NCBI GenBank assembly: GCA_014529385.2
Contig: CM043953.1
Location: 80,032,338 to 80,096,337, forward strand
Source of the DNA: Adiantum capillus-veneris
Lineage: Eukaryota; Streptophyta; Polypodiopsida; Polypodiales; Pteridaceae
Length of the DNA stretch: 64,000 bases
Reading direction: 5' to 3'
The position numbers and the translations under genes were made by a program. This document shows positions 57,976-64,000 of the stretch, in pieces (position 1 is the first letter of the stretch; each line of letters opens with the position of its first letter). The notes under the pieces were generated by a model. That model did not search any database. It was not told the DNA's origin and saw only the letters and a list, made by a program, of their open reading frames with translations.

Positions 57976-58405
57976 GAAGAAGAGAGTTTTAACGTCGTAG
58001 GAAACTATCCCAAAAGACGTTAAAGATTAGGTTAGATGTAGACTTACGTTAAATTAGATTTAGGTTTATTTTTTGTTAGATTTACGTTTATTTAGATTTA
58101 CGCTTATTTACGTTAGATCGAGTCCACGCAAGAATTACTTATGGTTTAGGGTTTAGAGTTAGACGAACAGTGAAAAGATCTACTGTGAAAAGATGTTAAG
58201 ATGCTGTGAAGTGCTACAGCTAGAAAAGAGGCAAAGGGGTTTTGTCCACTACATGCAGTATCATGTAGACGTGGGTCTGTAGATTTCTTGTACCCACAAA
58301 TATAGGTATTGACCAATAAAGACGAGATTATAACCCGGTGGTTCTGATCTCCGTGCACCTCTAGACCGAGGTGTGCGGGGATTGGACATGACTAGAGAAT
58401 GTGAG

Positions 58406-58407
<2 letters not shown>

Positions 58408-58461
<54 letters not shown>
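58408..58461. repeat. (GA)n microsatellite upstream of transposase
   Basis: A GA run of about 54 bases, about 65 bases before the transposase start codon. Confidence 0.95.
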
Positions 58462-58463
<2 letters not shown>

Positions 58464-58525
58464 GACGAAGAATGCCAATAGAATATTAAATTTGTTGTCC
58501 AGGTTATAAGATTTTTATTGTCATT

Positions 58526-61500
58526 ATGAGTAGTGACGAGGATGTGGGACCGTCCAACCGAAACACCTATCTCTCAACGAGGGTCTTATGTCCTTGTAAT
58601 CAATGCAAGCATGCTATGCGACGGACAAGACGTGTTACTTTGCAGCACGTTCGCGAACTTGGCGAGTTTGATCCATCTATTATAGATCGAGTTGTTGCCA
58701 ATTATAACTCGTCGGACTCTGACGCTGGCCAACAAGCAGCAATCTTGCAACCCAATAGACGTGTTCGCAGGCGCTTTGGTCAAGCAGCATATGTGAGGCC
58801 ACAAGATGTAGCCTCTGACATCTCGGGGGATGATCATGCAGAGCACATTCCCAACGAGGCAATGTTTGAGCCCGAGATTGATGAAATGATCGAGACAACA
58901 GAAAGGCTTATCTATGATGATATGAAAAGTGAAGCCGATACGCCATTGTATAATGGAGCACGTATGTCTAGATTGAAAGCACTCCTGGTTCTTCTCAACA
59001 TGCAGGCAAAGTTTGGATGGAGTGACACTAGCGTCACAACGCTTTTCAGGTGATCTATTACAATTAGTTTACTTTCATAAAACTCTAAATGTATAATGAT
59101 CTGATAGATTTTTACACGACTGTATCGTATTTTTATGTTGTGTAGATTGCTTAAAGAGCACATACTACCAGCTGACAATGTGATGCCAAATTCCCGAGAT
59201 GAAGCAAGAAAGATTTTGCGAAACTTGGGGATGGATTACAATTCTATCCACGCTTGTCCTAATGACTGCATTCTTTTCAGAGGGGAATACATAGATATGG
59301 AGAAGTGTCCGAAATGTGATTCCGAAAGATATCGAGTAGATCTCCACGGGACAAAAAATTCCACAAAAGGTTTTGCGACATTTTCCTCTTCTTCCTCGCA
59401 TCAAGCATTTCTTCGAATGTAAGTCCATGGCCGCCCTAGCATCATGGCATGAGGAGAATAAATCTTCGGATGGTGTGCTACGAATTCCTGCAGATTGCGC
59501 AACCTGGAAACATATAGATGGAACATGGTCGGATTTTGCCAGGGAAGCTCGAAATTTGCGCTTAGGCTTGGCTATGGATGGCGTAAATCCATTTGGTCAA
59601 AGATCAACATCTTACAGTGTATGGCCCATTGTCATCGTCAACTACAACATTCCCCCGTGGTTGACTACGAAGAAGGGGCACCTATGGCTAAGCTTGATTG
59701 TGCCAGGGCGATATAAAGTGGAGAATATGGATGTGTATCTTTGTCCACTATTGGAAGAGCTACAACAATTGTGGATTGGCATAGAGGTGGTGGATATGAG
59801 CCGACACACAGGACGACGGAATGCTTTGATCAGAGGCATTCTAATGTGGACCATGCATGACTATCCCGGGCTAACAGAATGCTCAGGTGATCTATTGACA
59901 CTCCTCACTCAGACACTGTAAATCTTGTTTTTTCCCATAGTTGATCTATTATCATGTGTATACATGCAGGGCTTCAAACAAGCAGATACAGAGCATGTGT
60001 CACATGTGGACCTAGACTGAATGCACGTAGGGCGCCCTCACTGAAGAAGCAAATCTACGAAGGTCATCAAGCGTATCTTCCAGAGAATCATGTGTTACGC
60101 GACGGCTTTTTGGGAAGAGAGCCACCAAGGATGTCTGCACAAGCATGGTTAGAGCAGAAGGAGATGTGCGATGACGGATTGCCTCCAGGGATGAAGAGAC
60201 TATCTCTATGGTACGAGTTACCATACTGGCCCCGACTCATGATCAATCACTTGCTCGATCCAATGCACATATTCAAGAATGTGGGTAATCTACTATGGGA
60301 CCATCTGACCGGCAAGAAAGATACTTTGGGAGCCAGAGTTGACCTTAGAAATGTGGATCGTATGGAGCAATATTGGCCGCAAACAGCGTCTGATGGATCG
60401 ATAAAACTCCCTAAAGCACCATGGATTTTCACAGGAGCCCAAGAAAGCAAAGTAAAAGAGACCATTCGATCTTTGCGGACCCCCACTGGCGTAATGCACT
60501 CGCTCCGAACGTGTTTTACTAAAGAAGGAAAGCTTACCTGTTTGAAGTCACACGATTGGCATAAAATGTGTTAGGTACGTTCATAGTGGACTTTAATATC
60601 ATTGCATAAAATGTGGGCTTTAATATCATTGCTGCACATACTTTACAGTTTATTTTACCAGTTGCCATTGAGGGATGTTTGTCTCTAGACATCCGTAACA
60701 CAATCTACAAACTTGCAAAGCTGGTGCAATGGATCTCACAAAAGGAGATCAACGTAGACTCCATACCATTCGCCAAACTAAATGCTGCGGAGCTTGTGTG
60801 CATGTTTGAGAAACATTTTCCTACTACCATGCTAACCATTCAGGTGCATCTTCTTGTTCACATAGTTGATGAGGTGGAAATAGCTGCCACAGTTCATTCC
60901 AGATGGATGTTCGTCTTAGAACGTTTCATGAAAACGCTTAAGGGATATGTGCGTCAAAAGGCACGTCTGGAGGGTAGCATGGCAGAAGGTTGGTTGGTAT
61001 CAGAGTCCCTAGTGTACATTGGAGAGTGGCTAGACGGATTTGATAAAGCCCGGGACACGCTATGGCGAACCATAGATGATGAGCGCATATCTGGGATTGT
61101 CATGTGCAATCTCGGTGTTGAGAAGAAGATGACGGAAGATCTAGAGGCTAAAATCAACCGATTTTGCATGCTTCACAATCCAGTGATGCAAAAGTGGATT
61201 TCACAATATGAGGATGCAAAGCAAGAGCGACAAAGGGCACGAATCGAGTGGAGACGGGGAAGACGACCACCGATGCACTATCCGACGGGTCTGGAGAGCC
61301 TACCAACATTCATGAGCTTAAGATGGTTGCACAACCAATTGAAAAGGGCACAACAATGCGGTGACGAAGTGACTGAGGAAGAGTGGGAGTACTCTCGGGG
61401 TTGCGCGACCAAGGTAAGTTTGCAATGTACGACTAGCTAGTGACTTTATTTCTAAACATTTGAACGGCCACTCATAATCTTTGTTCGTTGTAGTATACGT

Positions 61501-62246
61501 CATACACAGCAGCATGGTGTAAAGGTCGACATTTTAGGGTGGAACGGATCGACAAAAAGCGTTTTACTCAAGATTGTGGAATCATGGCAAAATTTGAACA
61601 GTTTAGTCGACGACGTTCCTCTGATGCAGATCCTGTGGTGGCGGAACTCACTTACTTCGGCACGCTACAAGAGATTTTGAGGATCGATTACAGAAGATTT
61701 TTTGTCGACTTGTTCGACGTGCAATGGTTCAAGATAATCATGGAGGGTCACAACGCTACTGTGCGTAGAGGAGAGTCTAGTTTTCTTGAGGTGGATTCTA
61801 CTAAGAAATGGACTGACCTAAGAGACACTTTCGTACTACCCGAGCATTGTGAACAAGTAAGTATGTAAATAGTTAACATCCCCCTTTTACAAGTTATGTG
61901 CTTGAAAGCTCTCATGTAAGTTATGTGGCTCTGATAGGTAATATTTCATCCTACAAAGTCTACATTAAACTGGTGGTACGTCATAGAGGTAGCCCCTCGT
62001 AGTGCAAGGACGTATGAAGGCTACCATGTACCAATCACAACGGCATCAATGGAGGAGATCAGAGAAGATGCTCAATCAGAAGCCGCTGCGGTGGTGCCAG
62101 ACGAGCATCAAGATGCTACTCCTCTATATGGGGTGCATGCAGAGGAGCTACAAAATGAAACAAAGGATATGTGTTTAAACGGAGAGCTCTATATAGATAT
62201 AGGAAGCTGTGCTGAGTTATGCGAGGATGAGAGAGAGATCTCTTAA
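58526..62246 (+). pseudogene. CACTA transposase (tnp2 family), six exons
   Basis: Exons inferred from splice sites and protein continuity: 58526-59049, 59146-59886, 59970-60574, 60649-61413, 61494-61856 and 61938-62246. The protein starts with a transposase-associated Cys motif (CPCNQCKHAMRR), followed by LLKEHILPADNVMPNS, IHACPNDCILFRGEY and CPKCDSERY. The tnp2 core follows (HFFECKSMAALASWHEEN, VNPFGQRSTSYSVWPIV, ELPYWPRLMINHLLDPMHIF), then the DUF4218-type HLLVHIVDEVEIAATVHSRW and GYVRQKARLEGSMAEGW. A DUF4216-type block ends it (ELTYFGTLQEILRIDYRRFF). Two lesions are visible: a one-base change in an A-run near 59356 that shifts frame, and TAG at 60572-60574, where CAG followed by the donor GTACGT is expected. 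Otherwise the gene is nearly whole, so the insertion is fairly recent. Confidence 0.85.
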
Positions 62247-62472
62247 AGCCACAAATATTGTATTTGAACAATTTTGCTCCATGTTGTAAAAGCTCTGGCT
62301 CACATCTTTTGATTGAAAATTCGGAGTTTTCGACTTGCCTCTTCTATCACTCAATTCATTGCGTCATTGTATTTATATGCGTCATTACGTCATTGTATTT
62401 AATGGTCTTTGCGTCATTGTCTACTCTATTCATTCAATATTAAGTTTAAATATTCGTGTGTTTAATGCAGGT

Positions 62473-63781
62473 ATGGATGATGAGGAGTTTCTTTCTTCTT
62501 TGTCACCGCAGCAGAGATAGTGGTACGTGGAGCATCATCGCTCTGGCGCATCATCGCGCGTTCCTACTCCATCCGCATCTCCCTCTCTTTCGGAGCATTC
62601 GGCGCACTCCGAAGCTTCGGTGTCGACGAGACGATCTTCACACTCATCTAGACACCGGCGCTCTAGTGGTGGCGGTGGCGGTTGTTGTGGGGATTCCGCC
62701 GCCGATGCCTCCACACCGCCTCGTGTTCGACGAGGCTCTTTACCCTCCCCTTCTTTGCCTGCCCCCACACCAGCCACAACATCGCCATCTACGCCAGGTT
62801 TTGCGCGGCTGATTATTCCTAGCAGCTACACACCTCTACCTACTCCGCCAGGAGCCACCCCACTCGACACTCCTCGCTTCGGGGCCCAGACGCCGGTGGA
62901 GACACCTGACGTCCGTACCCCCATCGACACGCCACTAGAGACCCCTGCCGGGACACCTAGGTTCACGCGTCACCGGCCAGAGGGCTTGCCTTACTCCGTC
63001 GACTTCAGCGGCGGCATCATCATGGATGATGACGGCAAGAAGGTGATCTCGCGCATGTGTGGTCTTTGCTCTCAGCTGTTTAGACACTACATACTAAACA
63101 AATGGAGTGAAGTACCAAGTGATTTAAAAGCCAGAGTCATCAGCATACTTCATGATGAGTTTCCCGTTCCAACACGGGATCAGCGCTTCAATGAAGACCT
63201 GATATAGATTCGAATGCGCGAATACTGCAAACACAAGCGTTCCGAAGTGCAAAAAGCAATCAAGCATGGGTGGAACAGGCTAGATTGGCTGGCCAAAGAA
63301 GATTGGAAGAATGCGAAGAAAGCAGCGCGCGAGAATCCCGACAAGTGGAAGCAACAAAAGGATGCAGCCAGAGCGCGAGTAGAGGCAGGGAGCTCGCACC
63401 ACTTGGGGAGCGGTGGATGGGCATCATTTGAGGCCGATTTTGTAACTGTTTTCACATTGCTCTTTATGTTCGATAGTTTAGGGTTTATGAGTTTTTTAAT
63501 TCTAACATAATGAAATCTTTGTATGTTTTGACAGTGGTCGATGACAGGACGTGATCCCACACCGTACGAGCGCGAGTACGCAGGCAGGAAGGGCTTAAAC
63601 GCCCTGATGGACATTCTCAGTTCTCGCGGCGGCATGGTTAGTATTAGGGTTTACTCTTTTCTATTTTTGTATTGTTTTATAAATGTCGTTATATGTTTAT
63701 ACTTACTGAAAGCTGTCTTATTGTCTTTTTTTGCAGAATCCGACAGATACGCCGCTTGGACGCGATGAGACGTCTGACTAG
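62473..63781 (+). pseudogene. CACTA second gene (tnpA-like / plant transposase)
   Basis: Exons 62473-63441, 63535-63636 and 63737-63781 are supported by GTAACT, GTTAGT donors and GACAG, TTGCAG acceptors. The N-terminus is acidic (MDDEEFLSSLSPQQR), then a Ser/Pro/Thr-rich region with TPxxTPxxTP repeats, then a conserved block HYILNKWSEVPSDLKARVIS and KHKRSEVQKAIKHGWNR and the HHLGSGGWASFEADF/GRDPTPYER motif seen in plant En/Spm second proteins that bind sub-terminal repeats. In-frame TAG codons at 62518 and 63205 interrupt an otherwise continuous frame. Confidence 0.75.
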
Positions 63782-63903
63782 ACGACGTCAGTTTAGCCGT
63801 AGCTAGATAGCATTAGTTTAGGGTTTCTCATAGCTTATGTATCATGAGACGGATTTTATACGTCTTTTTGAACCATGTATATTATTACATTTGTCACATC
63901 AGT

Positions 63904-64000
63904 TCCTTATGTGTGTGTGTGTGTATGCGTGAGAGAGAGAGTGTGTGTGTGTGTGCGATCGAGCATTGCAGCGGCACGACGGCGGTGAGGCGGTTGAGCG
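63904..64000 (+). repeat. Element A LTR sequence resuming
   Basis: TCCTTATGTGTGTGTG, a short GAGAGA run, GATCGAGCATTGCAGCGG and CGGTTGAGCG match the LTR segment at 39206-39350. It is most simply the remainder of the copy 2 3' LTR, running past the end of the window. Confidence 0.85.

Larger units (their letters stand above)
57207..58080. repeat. Direct repeats flanking the captured fragment
   Basis: About 115 bases starting ACACACACAAGAAGAAGAGAG, through AACGTCGTAGGAAACTATCC and AAAGACGTTAAAGATTAGG to AGATTTAGGTTTATT, occur at 57207-57330 and again at 57963-58075, with only a few differences. They enclose the HIPP-like fragment. Confidence 0.9.

Overview
The window looks like nuclear DNA of a land plant. 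Evidence: spliceosomal GT-AG introns of about 70-100 nt, a plant-type CACTA (En/Spm) transposon, Ty3/gypsy and copia LTR elements primed by tRNA-Asp and initiator tRNA-Met, a degenerate PPR fragment, a DEAD-box helicase fragment and a heavy-metal-associated (HIPP-like) fragment. Very long GA/CT, GT/AC and poly-C tracts recur throughout. A seed-free lineage such as a fern is my guess, not shown by the sequence. Only one ordinary host gene is recognisable; nearly everything else is transposable elements, mostly decayed and nested.

Layout: 0.6-1.7 kb, a single-exon FCP1/NIF-like HAD phosphatase gene (minus) with a probable intron just after its stop. 2.4-4.2 kb, an internally deleted chromovirus-like remnant between two similar non-coding blocks. 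4.3-4.8 kb, poly-C and pyrimidine-rich DNA. 5.1-10.0 kb, a nearly full-length LINE (ORF1, endonuclease, reverse transcriptase, Cys-His tail), ending at a (TC)n tract. 10-13.3 kb, little recognisable. 13.3-20.3 kb (minus), gypsy element A copy 1. 20.4-24.5 kb (minus), a deleted chromovirus. 24.8-30.3 kb, a PPR remnant, a 71-bp perfect inverted repeat and a copia remnant. 30.4-32.1 kb (minus), an LTR with polypurine tract next to a triplicated DEAD-box helicase fragment. 33.6-38.6 kb (minus), a gag-protease-only gypsy element (family B). 39.0-56.3 kb (plus), element A copy 2, interrupted at 43.3-47.7 kb by a mosaic of other elements. 56.3-63.9 kb, a CACTA transposon inside the 3' LTR of copy 2, carrying a HIPP-like fragment. 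63.9-64.0 kb, LTR sequence resumes and runs off the window.

The most notable object is gypsy family A. Copy 2 reads gag, an extra 199-aa ORF, retropepsin 1 (DGGA), RT, RNase H and integrase, then in the same frame a second retropepsin-like domain (DTGA), followed by a W-[IV]-P-K repeat region and a small acidic ORF. Copy 1, in opposite orientation, preserves the same order, although an in-frame internal deletion removed RT, RNase H and most of integrase. Family B is a relative that also lacks RT and integrase but keeps gag, protease and an expanded W-x-P-K region. Repeated loss of pol with retention of gag, protease and the W-repeat module suggests non-autonomous derivatives depending on a complete partner. 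In copy 2 the RT-to-PR2 frame carries no indel, and its nonsense codons are explained by C-to-T or G-to-A changes, as expected of methylated, silenced DNA.
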